From contig JAUQQQ010000006.1 of NCBI GenBank assembly GCA_030549815.1, positions 66,050 to 130,049 on the forward strand: 64,000 nt of DNA. Direction: 5' to 3'. Under the pieces are notes generated by a model. That model was not told the origin of the DNA, did not search any database, and saw only the letters and a list, made by a program, of their open reading frames with translations. A program made the position numbers and the translations under genes. This DNA is from a bacterium (lineage in GTDB: Bacteria > DRYD01). How positions within the stretch are numbered: the stretch's first letter is position 1; every line of letters begins with the position of its first letter. Shown piece after piece: positions 17,841 through 27,041 of this stretch.

Positions 17841-19045
17841 CTACATTTTTATCAAATATAGAGAAGATTACAAATTATCCTTTTATCATTATTTTGAGAA
17901 ACTCAATGATAAACGTTGTTCCGATTATAATTGTTGGTAGTTTTTTTCTTCTTATTTTGGTATTTTTTAGACAATTTGGATTTTTTCAGGAATATACAGA
18001 ATTTATCAAGAAATTATACTTACTTACTATGGGATTGGTTTCTTTGTATCTTTCTGCTGCTATTGGATACAATTACGGACAGTATTACAAAAAAGAGAGC
18101 AGTATTTTTGTTTTAGTTAGCCTATCTTCATTTGTTGTTTCTGCATTGATTTATCAAGATTGGACAATAAATGCCAAAGAATTTTTATCTTTCCTCGGAG
18201 TTAAAAATATGTTTTCTTGTGTTATTATTTCACTCGTTTCATGTTATCTTTTTACCAAGCTTGAAATAAATATTTTTAAAGATAAATCTATACCTTCGTA
18301 TGTTTTGATAAGTTTAAATTCAATAATACCATTTTTTTTAGTGGTCTTTTTTGTAGCTGTTTTATCTCATTTTTTTTATTTTAATGAGTTTATTCTTATT
18401 TTACTAAAGCCGTTTGAAAATTATGGAGATAACATTGTTGTTGTTTGGATTACAAATTTGTTTTTACACTTAACAAATTTTTTAGGTATTCACGGGATTT
18501 CTTTGATTAATAGTGTATTTTTATCTTTGTGGCAAAAGTATTTAGCTGTTAACGCTGATTTGGTTATTAATCATAAAGATCCTATTTATATAACTGCTTA
18601 TCCTTTTTTTCAGTGGTTTGTTTGGATAGGTGGTGCAGGAGCAACTCTGGGGCTAAACATTGCCCTTTTATTCTCTAAATCTTCCCATTTAAGAAACATT
18701 GGGAAATCTTCGATTATCTTTTCTTTTTTCAATATCAATGAACCGTTGCTTTTTGGTTTACCTATTGTTTTAAATCCCTATTTTTTGGCTCCCTTTATTA
18801 TTACTCCATTGATTTTAGGAACTGTTAGTTTTCTGTTTTTTCTATTAGGTTTTGTAAATAAACCTTATATTGAGGCGCCATGGATGTTTCCTTCACCTAT
18901 CGGTGCTTTCTTATCAACTACCGACATAAGGGCAATTCTGCTCAATTTACTTAATATCTTTTTATCAGTTATTATCTACTTACCTTTTCTTAAAATCTAT
19001 GAAAAGAAGTTAATTGCTGAAGAAGGAAAGCAAGATAAGGAGTGA
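17822..19045 (+). CDS. PTS EIIC component, lactose/cellobiose type, without partner subunits
   Basis: EIIC is the membrane channel of a sugar phosphotransferase system. About ten membrane segments are visible. The family signatures are NFLGIHG near the middle and the substrate motif NINEPLLFGLPIVLNP, both typical of CelB/ChbC-type EIIC. The start was moved to the ATG at 17822 because the TTG nine bases earlier has no advantage. No EIIA, EIIB, HPr or EI gene lies in the window. The position between a GT2 gene and murF is unusual and suggests a role linked to wall sugars (for example chitobiose-like sugars) or a non-PTS use; that is inference. Confidence 0.85.
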   Translation: MEYKKLTTFLSNIEKITNYPFIIILRNSMINVVPIIIVGSFFLLILVFFRQFGFFQEYTEFIKKLYLLTMGLVSLYLSAAIGYNYGQYYKKESSIFVLVSLSSFVVSALIYQDWTINAKEFLSFLGVKNMFSCVIISLVSCYLFTKLEINIFKDKSIPSYVLISLNSIIPFFLVVFFVAVLSHFFYFNEFILILLKPFENYGDNIVVVWITNLFLHLTNFLGIHGISLINSVFLSLWQKYLAVNADLVINHKDPIYITAYPFFQWFVWIGGAGATLGLNIALLFSKSSHLRNIGKSSIIFSFFNINEPLLFGLPIVLNPYFLAPFIITPLILGTVSFLFFLLGFVNKPYIEAPWMFPSPIGAFLSTTDIRAILLNLLNIFLSVIIYLPFLKIYEKKLIAEEGKQDKE

Positions 19046-19049
19046 TAAA

Positions 19050-20537
19050 ATGATAAAATTGAGCCTTGGACAAATTATCGATTATGTTAAACCTTTGAAG
19101 ATCATTGATTTTAAAAAAAATGAAGATGATTTTAAAAAATCGGAGGAATGGTATAATTTTTATATTGATAATATTTTTACCGATAGTAGAAAGATAGAGG
19201 AAGGAGAAAGTGGGATCTTTGTTTGTATTAGAGGGGAAAATTTTGATGGACATGATTTTATTAAAGAAGTAATTGATAAAAGAGTAAAGGTGATAGTTAT
19301 CGATAATGAAAGTAAAGTACTTTCTGTTAAAAATGATCCTTTTCTAAAGAACGTTGTTTTTATAGTTGTAGAGAATAGTATAAGTTTTTTGGGTAATGTT
19401 TCGAGATTGATAATAGAATCTTTAAAGAAAAAAAATAAGGATTTTAAAGTTGTGGGGATTGCTGGTGCTGCTGGGAAAACTACTACCAAAAACCTACTTA
19501 GGAATATTCTTGACTTTTTGAAGTTTAAAGTGGTAGCATCTGAGAAGAGTTTTAATAATGAAATTGGTGTTCCTTTAACCGTATTTAAAGTTAACGAGGA
19601 TATTGAATGGTTGGTTTTAGAGATGGGAATGAGAGGTTTTAAACAAGTTGATTACCTATGTTCAATTTCCGACCCTGATTATGGAATTATTACCGCGATA
19701 GGACCTGAACATCTTGAATTTGTGGGTAATGTAAAGGGAGTTATAAAAGCAGAAACAGAACTGACTAATTATTTAATAAAAAAACAAGGATTTTTTCTTG
19801 TACCTTCATCTATTAAAAAAATTTTCAAAGATTATCACTATTTTGATTATTATCCTTCTAAAAAATGTTTAATTAAGGAATTTAGGATTGAACTTGTGGA
19901 AAATGATTTTTTTAGGACTTTTACAAAGATAAAAATAAATAATAGGTATTTCGATTTGTTTTTTGATACTATTCTATCCAAGGCAATTATCGATAATTTC
20001 CTTATGTGTATGCTTTTTTTGCAAAGAGTTCTGAAAAATGAGGAAAAAATAATTGATAGGGTAATTGAAAATGCTGACAAAATAATTTTAAAGTCAATAG
20101 AAAATGATAGATTTTATTTCCAAAAAATCTATGATAATATTTTTGTTATAAATGATTTTTACAATAGCAATTATCTTTCGTTAAAATCGAATCTAGAAAC
20201 AGTTGAAAAAATGTTTAACTATTTTGAAGAGATATTTTTATTTATTGGTGATATGTTAGAATTGGGTAAGTATTCTAATTTTTACCATCGAAGAATAATA
20301 AATAGAGTTTTGGGTTATCCAAATAAAGTAAAGATTTTTTTTATTGGTCAGTGTTTTTATAGTAATAGGATTGTCAAGAAAAATGTAAGGTATTTTGTTG
20401 ATTTTAATAATTTGCCTGAAAATATGTTTAGGGAAATTTTCAGTAATAAGAAGAAATTAATTTTCATAAAGGGTTCAAGAAGATTGAGGTTGGAGAGAAT
20501 ATTGGATAGGATTTGTTCAAAAGTATCATCTTTGTAA
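19050..20537 (+). CDS. murF: UDP-MurNAc-tripeptide--D-alanyl-D-alanine ligase
   Basis: MurF adds D-Ala-D-Ala to the UDP-MurNAc tripeptide in the cytoplasm with ATP. The Mur N-terminal domain holds IFTDSRKIEEG. The central ATPase has GAAGKTTTK near residue 138, FNNEIGVPLTV, and VLEMGMRGFKQVDYL, which is specific to MurF. The C-terminal ligase domain contains NDFYNSNYLS and FIGDMLELGKYS. The ATG at 19050 has AAGGAG upstream and is preferred to a TTG at 19014 inside EIIC. It is the last gene of the apt operon. Confidence 0.92.
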   Translation: MIKLSLGQIIDYVKPLKIIDFKKNEDDFKKSEEWYNFYIDNIFTDSRKIEEGESGIFVCIRGENFDGHDFIKEVIDKRVKVIVIDNESKVLSVKNDPFLKNVVFIVVENSISFLGNVSRLIIESLKKKNKDFKVVGIAGAAGKTTTKNLLRNILDFLKFKVVASEKSFNNEIGVPLTVFKVNEDIEWLVLEMGMRGFKQVDYLCSISDPDYGIITAIGPEHLEFVGNVKGVIKAETELTNYLIKKQGFFLVPSSIKKIFKDYHYFDYYPSKKCLIKEFRIELVENDFFRTFTKIKINNRYFDLFFDTILSKAIIDNFLMCMLFLQRVLKNEEKIIDRVIENADKIILKSIENDRFYFQKIYDNIFVINDFYNSNYLSLKSNLETVEKMFNYFEEIFLFIGDMLELGKYSNFYHRRIINRVLGYPNKVKIFFIGQCFYSNRIVKKNVRYFVDFNNLPENMFREIFSNKKKLIFIKGSRRLRLERILDRICSKVSSL

Positions 20538-20595
20538 AAAGGAGGTAGGATTTAATTTTTATAGAATAATATTATTGTTAAGGAAAAAAGGAAGG

Positions 20596-20667
20596 GGGCC
20601 GCTAGCTCAGTGGAAGAGCACTTGCCTTTTAAGCAAGGGGTCCTAGGTTCGATTCCTTGGCGGCCCA
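20596..20667 (+). tRNA. tRNA-Lys (TTT)
   Basis: A 7-bp acceptor stem pairs GGGCCGC with GCGGCCC. The D-arm begins TAGCTCAG, the anticodon stem CTTGC/GCAAG encloses the loop CTTTTAA (anticodon TTT), and the T-loop reads GTTCGATTC. The discriminator is A. No CCA is encoded, unlike the tRNA at 15039. A pyrimidine-rich stretch of about 140 bases (20668-20809) follows, in which I see no gene. Confidence 0.95.
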
Positions 20668-20809
20668 CTGATCCTGTATTTTTAGTAGTTACCAAAGAAT
20701 TATAGCCTCCGCTTCCCTCCTCTTCATCTCTCTTCTTTTCCTTCACCCCCTCTTTTTTGTTTTTTTCCTCTCCCTTAAAAATAACTTCTTTAATAACTAT
20801 TATATAGTA

Positions 20810-21424
20810 TTGACAAATTACAATTTCATTGTTTACATTTTTAACAGTTTGTTTGTTTCTTTAATTGGGTCTTTTATTTCCGTTTTAGTTTGTTTTTTAG
20901 CAGCGTATTATTTTTATAAATCAAGATCTGTTTTTTCTAAAATCTTGCTTACTTTAATAATAGTATCTTTTTTATTTCCTCAGGAAGCAAAAGTTATTTT
21001 TAATTTCATCATTATAAAACAATTAAAATTATTGGATAATTTGGTTGCTTTATTTTTACCATTTATTTCTGTTCTTTTTAATTTATTGTTATTTATACAG
21101 GCATTAAGATTTTATTCTTCTGATATAGACGATCAAACAGAATTAGAGGGATTTAATGTGCTCCAAAAAATATTCCTTATTCAAATACCTGTTTTAAAAA
21201 GTTATTTTATAACTGCTTTTATTACAAACTTTCTCAATTTGTGGAATGATTTTTTATGGCCGTTAATAGTTATTCAAAGTGATAAAAAATATACTGTTCA
21301 GGTTGGGATAAACTATATTTCAAAATCACTAATATTCGAACCTTCCTATTTTTCTGCTGCTATTACCATTTCTATTGTTATTCCTATTCTACTCTTTGTT
21401 CTATTTCAAAAATACTTTAAGTAA
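20810..21424 (+). pseudogene. Truncated MalG-like sugar ABC transporter permease
   Basis: The 204 residues resemble the inner-membrane permease of carbohydrate ABC importers (MalG/UgpE type), which usually have about 270-280 residues. The first match, NSLFVSLIGSFISV, corresponds to the second membrane helix, so the first helix and cytoplasmic N-terminus are missing. The EAA loop that docks the ATPase is weak (ELEGFNVLQKIFLIQIP). The only start is a TTG within TTGACA. There is no partner permease, binding protein or ATPase nearby. It sits downstream of tRNA-Lys, a common insertion point. I read it as a remnant, though a short functional protein cannot be excluded. Confidence 0.55.
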
Positions 21425-21455
21425 AACTAAAAAGAGGATATTTTATTTATTTTTG

Positions 21456-21461
21456 TATAAT
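21456..21461 (+). promoter_or_regulatory. TATAAT -10 element for relA/spoT
   Basis: A perfect TATAAT preceded by a T run and G lies 11 bases before the ATG at 21473. No good -35 hexamer is visible at 16-18 bases. If used, the transcript would have a leader of only about five bases. The same T-run-G-TATAAT context occurs in the promoter at 12264. Confidence 0.4.
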
Positions 21462-21472
21462 AGAATAGTAGG

Positions 21473-23602
21473 ATGGATAAAGTACAAGAATTATATAACA
21501 GTTTAATAAATAAATTAAAAACTTATAAAGATGATTTATCCTTAGTTAGGAAAGCGTTTGAATTTGCTTCGCTTAGTCACGAAGGACAAAGGAGGATTTC
21601 AGGAGAACCATATATAATTCATCCACTTGAAGTTGCTATAATCCTTACTGATTTTTACATGGATGATGTTACGATTGCTGCTGCTTTGTTGCATGATGTT
21701 GTTGAAGATACTTCTGTTAGTATTAATGATATATACAATAATTTTGGTAAAGAGGTAGGATTTATCGTCGAGAGTTTAACAAAGCTACAGAAAATAACTC
21801 CTTTTATTGATAAAAGTTTAGATAGTAGTAAAAACAAGGAAATTACTCTTGTTAATTTAAAAAGATTATTTATAAGTACTTCTCAAGATATAAGAGTTAT
21901 AATAATAAAACTTGCTGATAGATTGCATAATTTAAGAACTATAAATTATCTTTCTCCTGATAAACAGAGGAGAATAGCTTTGGAAACCTTGGAATTTTAT
22001 GTGCCAATAGCGCAAAAATTGGGGATTTGGAAAATAAAATCCGAGATGGAAGATATAGCCTTTTCTATTTACGACCCTCAAATGTATAATAAAATCTTGC
22101 AATACATAAACCATATTAAAGAAAAGATAGAACAAAATTATCATGAAGTAATAGATATTTTGAGAAGAAAGTTGGATGAAGAAAAAGTGGAAGCTACTAT
22201 TCAAAGTAGAATAAAAACGGTTTATAGTGTTTATAATAAAATGGTTAAAAGAGGTGTGCCTATCGATGAAATAATGGATATCGGTGCTGTGAGAGTAATC
22301 GTAAATCATGTTAATGAATGCTACCTTGTTTTGGGAATCATACATAATTTGTGGATACCTATTCAAGATAGAATAAAAGATTATATTGCTAAACCAAAAC
22401 CAAATGGTTATCAATCTTTACACACTGTTATATATAATGGTTATCCTGTTGAGTTTCAAATAAGAACATGGAATATGCACTATGCTGCAGAATATGGTGT
22501 AGCTTCACATTGGAAATACAAGGGTGTAAGTCCGTGGGGCGATATAGAAAAAGTAATAACAAACTGGAAAAAGGAATTAGAAAAAATAGAAAATATAAAT
22601 ATTGAAAATTTGCCAGAAGAAATTTTTTCTGAAAATATTTTTGTTTTTACTCCTAAAGGTGATTGCATAGATTTACCAGCAGGTTCTACTCCCATTGATT
22701 TTGCTTATAGAATACATACTGAAGTTGGAAATAGATGTGCTGGGTGCAAAATTAACGGAAAAATGGTCTCTTTGGATTATAAATTAAATAACGGTGATAT
22801 TGTTGAAATTATTACTTCTAAAACGGCTTCTCCAACTTTTGAGTGGTTAAAAATCGTTAAAACTAATTATGCAAGAACAAGAATAAAGCAATTTCTAAAG
22901 AATAAAAATAAAAAGGAATATATACAAAAAGCAAATGAATTAATTAACAATATTTTCAAAAATATAACAGAAAGGAATAAAGGAGGAAGAGAAGAAATAA
23001 CCATTGATAATATTCTAAACGAAATATTTGATAAATATTACAAAAATGCCTACAAAGAAATGGAAGATTTTATCTTAGCTGTTGGAGTTGGTGATGTAAA
23101 AATTGAATCAATCGAAGCAAAAATTAAACAAATACTAATTGATAGACAGGAGCAGAAAGTCGATAAAAAATTTCAAGAAAAGAGTAGTGATATTATATTA
23201 GGAGGAGGAGTTCTTTACAGGTTTGCAAAATGTTGTAATCCCTCATTTCCTCAGCCAATTGTGGGGTATGTAACAAGGGGTAATGGAATATCAATACATT
23301 TGCACAATTGTAGGAATATAAAAAATCTTAACGGACAGATTATAAATTTAAAGTGGGAGGAAATCAGGGAAAAGAAAAATCTTAGTTTAAAAATTTTTGC
23401 TTCTGATAAAAAAGGTTTATTACAAGATATACTTACTATTGTATCATCAAAAGCGTTGAATGTTTTAAGTGTTGATGCTAAAACATCGGATGGTTTAGCT
23501 CAGATAAATGTTTTGTTAGAAGTTACCCGAAATATTGATGCAGAAAAATTAAAACTAATGTTATTAAAAAAAGTACCAAATATAATAGATATTAGAACTT
23601 AG
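21473..23602 (+). CDS. relA: Bifunctional (p)ppGpp synthetase/hydrolase
   Basis: Makes and degrades the stringent-response alarmone. The 709 residues have the full Rel/SpoT layout. The HD hydrolase domain (about 20-190) includes the metal site LLHDVVED and ADRLHNLRT. The synthetase domain (about 230-350) includes RIKDYIAKPKPNGYQSLHT. TGS (about 385-445) has VFTPKGDCIDLPAGSTPIDFAY, and a zinc-finger-like CCNPSFPQPIVGYVT lies near 545. A C-terminal ACT domain follows. Intact HD and synthetase motifs suggest both activities. It is flanked by a truncated permease and a gspF gene. Confidence 0.95.
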   Translation: MDKVQELYNSLINKLKTYKDDLSLVRKAFEFASLSHEGQRRISGEPYIIHPLEVAIILTDFYMDDVTIAAALLHDVVEDTSVSINDIYNNFGKEVGFIVESLTKLQKITPFIDKSLDSSKNKEITLVNLKRLFISTSQDIRVIIIKLADRLHNLRTINYLSPDKQRRIALETLEFYVPIAQKLGIWKIKSEMEDIAFSIYDPQMYNKILQYINHIKEKIEQNYHEVIDILRRKLDEEKVEATIQSRIKTVYSVYNKMVKRGVPIDEIMDIGAVRVIVNHVNECYLVLGIIHNLWIPIQDRIKDYIAKPKPNGYQSLHTVIYNGYPVEFQIRTWNMHYAAEYGVASHWKYKGVSPWGDIEKVITNWKKELEKIENINIENLPEEIFSENIFVFTPKGDCIDLPAGSTPIDFAYRIHTEVGNRCAGCKINGKMVSLDYKLNNGDIVEIITSKTASPTFEWLKIVKTNYARTRIKQFLKNKNKKEYIQKANELINNIFKNITERNKGGREEITIDNILNEIFDKYYKNAYKEMEDFILAVGVGDVKIESIEAKIKQILIDRQEQKVDKKFQEKSSDIILGGGVLYRFAKCCNPSFPQPIVGYVTRGNGISIHLHNCRNIKNLNGQIINLKWEEIREKKNLSLKIFASDKKGLLQDILTIVSSKALNVLSVDAKTSDGLAQINVLLEVTRNIDAEKLKLMLLKKVPNIIDIRT

Positions 23603-23639
23603 GAGGAAAGATTTTTTTTTTGTAAGATTATATAATTAT

Positions 23640-24881
23640 ATGGTAGAGGATAAGAAGAAAACGAAAGTTTATAATTATATAGCTTTTGATGAAGCGGGCT
23701 TAAAATATGCAGGACTAATTGAGGCTTATTCTGAAAAAGAAGCAGAAAGAATACTTGCAGGTGGTGGATATAGAAACATTAAACTAAAGGAGTTAACTCC
23801 ATTCCAGCATTACATAGTTGCTAATTTTATTAAGATAAGTAGGCAAGAGGTTATGTTGTTTACTCGTCAAGTAGCAGAAATGTTGAAGGCAGGTTTTCCT
23901 GTAGCTCGTTTATTTGATGTTATTGCTTTATCTACATACAACAGGAAATTGGCATTGATATGTTTGGTAATAAAAGAGAATTTAAAATCAGGTAATGCAA
24001 TAAGTACGGCATTGCAAAGATACACGGATATCTTTTCTCCTGTTTATATTGCTCTTATAAGAGTAGGTGAAAAAACGGGGCAACTTTTTGATGTTATGGA
24101 AGAATTAGCGAAGTATTCCGAAGAAGAACATAAGATAAGAAGCAAGCTTATATCTTCTCTTATTTATCCAATTTTTGTTTTATTAATTACATTTTTAATA
24201 GTCTGGGGATTAATTGTTTTTATATTTCCTAAATTATTTGAAATAATGCAAGGTTTTGACGCTCCTATTCCTCTTTTAACACAAATTTTATTAAAGCTTT
24301 CACAAATTCTTTCTAATCCTTTGGTTTTAGGTATGGGATTTACTTTTATTTTTATTTCATCTTTACTTTTTAGGTTTTTTACAGAGCTTTCTCCTAAGAC
24401 AAAAATTTTAATAGAGAAAATAATCTTTGCTATTCCTTATATTGGTAATATTATGTATAAAATATATGAATTAAGGTTTGCAAGGGCTTTGTTGTTGGTT
24501 TTAAGAAGTGGGATGTCTTTTTTGGAAGGATTGAGAAACTTAGAACAATCTTTTGATAGTGGTATTATGAAAGAGGTTTCAATAAGATTACAACGGTATT
24601 TAAAAGAAGGAGAATATTTAACTACTGCTCTTTATAAAGTTAAATTCTTTTCTCCTTTTTTTATTGATATGGTAAAGACTGGGGAGGAGACAGGAGAATT
24701 AGAAGTTATGCTTGAAAAGATATGCCAGAATTTAGAGTTTGAAATAAGAAATAAGATAGATGCTTTATTATCACTTTTTGAACCTGCTTTGGTTGTTTTT
24801 TTAGGTATAGTTGTAGGGTTAATCCTATTTGCAGTTTTCTTGCCTATAGCAAGTATAGTTGGAACAGTAACAAAGTATTAA
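23640..24881 (+). CDS. pilC: Type II secretion/type IV pilus inner-membrane platform protein (GspF/PilC)
   Basis: This polytopic protein forms the inner-membrane platform on which the assembly ATPase acts. The 413 residues have two copies of the T2SSF domain (about 75-200 and 275-400) and three membrane segments. The opening YNYIAFDEAGLKYAGLIEA and the motif RQVAEMLKAGFPV are typical, as is SGMSFLEGLRNLEQS at the second copy. The AGGAGG nearest upstream lies about 35 bases away, too far for normal use, and a TATAAT sits just before the ATG. No assembly ATPase gene adjoins it; pilT is at 48558. Confidence 0.9.
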   Translation: MVEDKKKTKVYNYIAFDEAGLKYAGLIEAYSEKEAERILAGGGYRNIKLKELTPFQHYIVANFIKISRQEVMLFTRQVAEMLKAGFPVARLFDVIALSTYNRKLALICLVIKENLKSGNAISTALQRYTDIFSPVYIALIRVGEKTGQLFDVMEELAKYSEEEHKIRSKLISSLIYPIFVLLITFLIVWGLIVFIFPKLFEIMQGFDAPIPLLTQILLKLSQILSNPLVLGMGFTFIFISSLLFRFFTELSPKTKILIEKIIFAIPYIGNIMYKIYELRFARALLLVLRSGMSFLEGLRNLEQSFDSGIMKEVSIRLQRYLKEGEYLTTALYKVKFFSPFFIDMVKTGEETGELEVMLEKICQNLEFEIRNKIDALLSLFEPALVVFLGIVVGLILFAVFLPIASIVGTVTKY

Positions 24882-24924
24882 ATGAAAAGGGAAATATAAA
24901 GGATAGTTGAATAAGATAATGGGG

Positions 24925-24996
24925 GGCGACGTAGCCAAGCGGCAAGGCAGGGGCCTGCAAAGCCTCGATTCCCGGGTTCGAATCCCGGCGTCGCCT
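24925..24996 (+). tRNA. tRNA-Cys (GCA)
   Basis: A 7-bp acceptor stem pairs GGCGACG with CGTCGCC. The anticodon loop is CTGCAAA (anticodon GCA), the T-arm is CCGGG/CCCGG around TTCGAAT, and the discriminator is T, the identity base expected for tRNA-Cys. No CCA is encoded. The next ATG, of an HtrA-like protease, begins 12 bases after the discriminator. Confidence 0.95.
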
Positions 24997-25007
24997 CAAT
25001 AAATAAC

Positions 25008-26021
25008 ATGCGAAACAAACTTATTATCTCCTTACTCCTTATTATTATCATCTTTCAACAATATATCATATCAACTAATTCTCAGAAAGCTTACTCTGAA
25101 CACGAGGAAAAAGTTATAAGTGCCATAGAGAGGATAAAAAAATCTGTTGTTAGAATTGATGCCTGGTCAAGCGAGGGAAAGCCGAGAGAGTTGGGATCAG
25201 GTGTAGTATTTACTAACCAGGGGCACATTATAACAAATGCTCATGTTATTAAAGATGCTGATAATATAAACGTTACATTTTTTGATGGTAAAAAAAAAGT
25301 AGGAGTTCTGGTAGATTATTCAGACCAGTATGATATTGCTGTTTTAAAAGTTGATCCAGCAGGTTTAAACTTAGTTCCTGCAAAATTCGCTGATGCTGAT
25401 AAACTGAAGCTGGGTCAAACTGTTATAGCAGTGGGTAATCCTTTGAATTTTGGTTGGACGTGCACTGTGGGTATAGTAAGTGGCCTTGATAGAAACATAA
25501 AAGTTGATAACAGAATATATGAAAACCTTATTCAAACTGATGCTGCTATAAACAAAGGTAACTCAGGGGGGGCACTTGTCAATTTAGCAGGGCAAGTCGT
25601 GGGAATAAATACCCTGGTTTATAGAGGTAAAAGTGGAGCAGAAGGAGTTGGTTTTGCTATTACTTCGAATAAAGCAAGATATGTTGCTAATGACATACTT
25701 AAGGGAAGAGTTCTTGTTCCCCAAAGAGCATGGTTGGGTATAGAACCAATAGAAATAACTCCTCAATTGGCAGAAAGATATTCTTTACCTGTAAATTATG
25801 GAATATACGTTAAATCCGTTATACCTGATGGACCTGCTGATAAATATGGAATAATGCCAGGAGATATAATAATTAAATTAGATGATAAAATTGTTGATAG
25901 TATAGCAAAGTTTAATACATTGATAGAATCGAAGAAACCAGGTGATTTTATAAAGGTTACCGTTTATAGTAATAACATAATGAAAGTTATTAATGTGAAG
26001 CTTGATGTAAGAAGTAGGTAA
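25008..26021 (+). CDS. HtrA/DegP-like periplasmic serine protease with one PDZ domain
   Basis: Envelope quality-control protease. An N-terminal signal or anchor (residues 1-26) precedes a trypsin-like domain with all three catalytic residues: His in TNAHVIKDA (about 78), Asp in YDIAVLKVD (about 109) and Ser in GNSGGALVN (about 187). A single PDZ domain spans about 245-335 (SVIPDGPADKYGIMPGD). The ATG at 25008 fits the signal peptide exactly, yet the 11 bases between it and tRNA-Cys contain no Shine-Dalgarno. nuoA follows after 13 bases with its own GGAGG. Confidence 0.93.
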   Translation: MRNKLIISLLLIIIIFQQYIISTNSQKAYSEHEEKVISAIERIKKSVVRIDAWSSEGKPRELGSGVVFTNQGHIITNAHVIKDADNINVTFFDGKKKVGVLVDYSDQYDIAVLKVDPAGLNLVPAKFADADKLKLGQTVIAVGNPLNFGWTCTVGIVSGLDRNIKVDNRIYENLIQTDAAINKGNSGGALVNLAGQVVGINTLVYRGKSGAEGVGFAITSNKARYVANDILKGRVLVPQRAWLGIEPIEITPQLAERYSLPVNYGIYVKSVIPDGPADKYGIMPGDIIIKLDDKIVDSIAKFNTLIESKKPGDFIKVTVYSNNIMKVINVKLDVRSR

Positions 26022-26034
26022 GGAGGTTGAAAAA

Positions 26035-26433
26035 ATGTTAATTCAAATGAATTTGGGATATTTTTTTATATTCTTTGCTACATTTGTTGCTCTTGTTTTC
26101 GCTGTATTCAATCTTATTATTCCTCTTATTATTGCTCCAAAGGATTGGGAGGAAAAGGATGAAAAATTAAAGATTTTCAAAAAATGGAGAACTGTTCCTT
26201 ATGAATCTGGTGAAATAAATCCTATACCCGCAAGATTTCAATATAATATACACTACTATATGTATGCTCTTCTTTTTGTTATATTTGATATTGAGGTTTT
26301 GTTTTTTATTCCATGGATTATAACTTTGCAACAAATTGGATGGATAACTTTAATTGAAATGCTTATCTTTGTTGCTATTCTGTTGGTTGGGCTTTATTAT
26401 GCTGTTGTAAAAGATGCTTTAAGATGGAGGTGA
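26035..26433 (+). CDS. nuoA: NADH-quinone oxidoreductase subunit A
   Basis: NuoA is a small membrane subunit of complex I at the quinone-site hinge. The 132 residues have three membrane segments and the family motifs PYESGEINPIPARFQ and FVIFDIEVLFFIPW. GGAGG precedes the ATG at good spacing. It is followed six bases later by nuoB. The usual nuoC, nuoD and further genes do not follow; the next gene is on the other strand. Confidence 0.95.
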   Translation: MLIQMNLGYFFIFFATFVALVFAVFNLIIPLIIAPKDWEEKDEKLKIFKKWRTVPYESGEINPIPARFQYNIHYYMYALLFVIFDIEVLFFIPWIITLQQIGWITLIEMLIFVAILLVGLYYAVVKDALRWR

Positions 26434-26439
26434 TTAGTT

Positions 26440-27036
26440 TTGAATTTTGAAATAAAAAGTAGGTCGGATTTGCCTATACCTTCAAGTAGGATGGAGGTAG
26501 TTCCTAAGCTTAGAAGATTACCTGCTTTAAAGGAATTTTCGATTAGGGACAAAATTCCTGTATATTTAGAATCGTTACCCGGTGGTCAGTTAATAATGAC
26601 CAAAGTGGATGATGTTTTAAAATGGTCAAGGGCGGGATCTTTGTGGTATCTTTTATTTGGTTTAGCCTGTTGTGCTATTGAAATGATGGCTACTGGAGCT
26701 TCAAGGTTTGATTTTGAAAGATTAGGTATGCCTTTTAGGGCTTCTCCAAGGCAAGCTGATTTAATGATATTGGCAGGGACGATTACCTGGAAAATGGCAC
26801 CCAGGGTCAGAGTATTGTATGAGCAAATGCCGCATCCTAAGTATGTTATAGCAATGGGTACTTGCACAATAAGGGGAGGACCGTATGTTTATCAGTGTTA
26901 TTCTGTGCTGCCAGGAGCGGATGTGATAGTTCCTGTTGATGTTTATGTTCCTGGTTGTCCACCAAGACCAGAAGCTTTGCTTCATGGCTGTATGGTCTTA
27001 CAAGAGAAGATAAGAGCAGGAAATTCACCTAAATAA
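26440..27036 (+). CDS. nuoB: NADH-quinone oxidoreductase subunit B
   Basis: NuoB carries the terminal Fe-S cluster N2 that passes electrons to quinone. The four ligand cysteines are seen: the tandem pair in [12 protein letters not shown], one in [11 protein letters not shown] and one in [13 protein letters not shown]. The N-terminal 50 residues are an extension with Pro and charged residues. The start is TTG at 26440, nine bases after GGAGGTGA. The stop lies only five bases from the stop of a convergent gene, which leaves no space for a separate terminator. Confidence 0.95.
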   Translation: MNFEIKSRSDLPIPSSRMEVVPKLRRLPALKEFSIRDKIPVYLESLPGGQLIMTKVDDVLKWSRAGSLWYLLFGLACCAIEMMATGASRFDFERLGMPFRASPRQADLMILAGTITWKMAPRVRVLYEQMPHPKYVIAMGTCTIRGGPYVYQCYSVLPGADVIVPVDVYVPGCPPRPEALLHGCMVLQEKIRAGNSPK

Positions 27037-27041
27037 AAATT

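Noticed and set aside
20552..20746. Minus-strand open frame across tRNA-Lys and its flanks
   Set aside because: It runs antisense through the tRNA gene and has no family pattern, so it is a chance frame.
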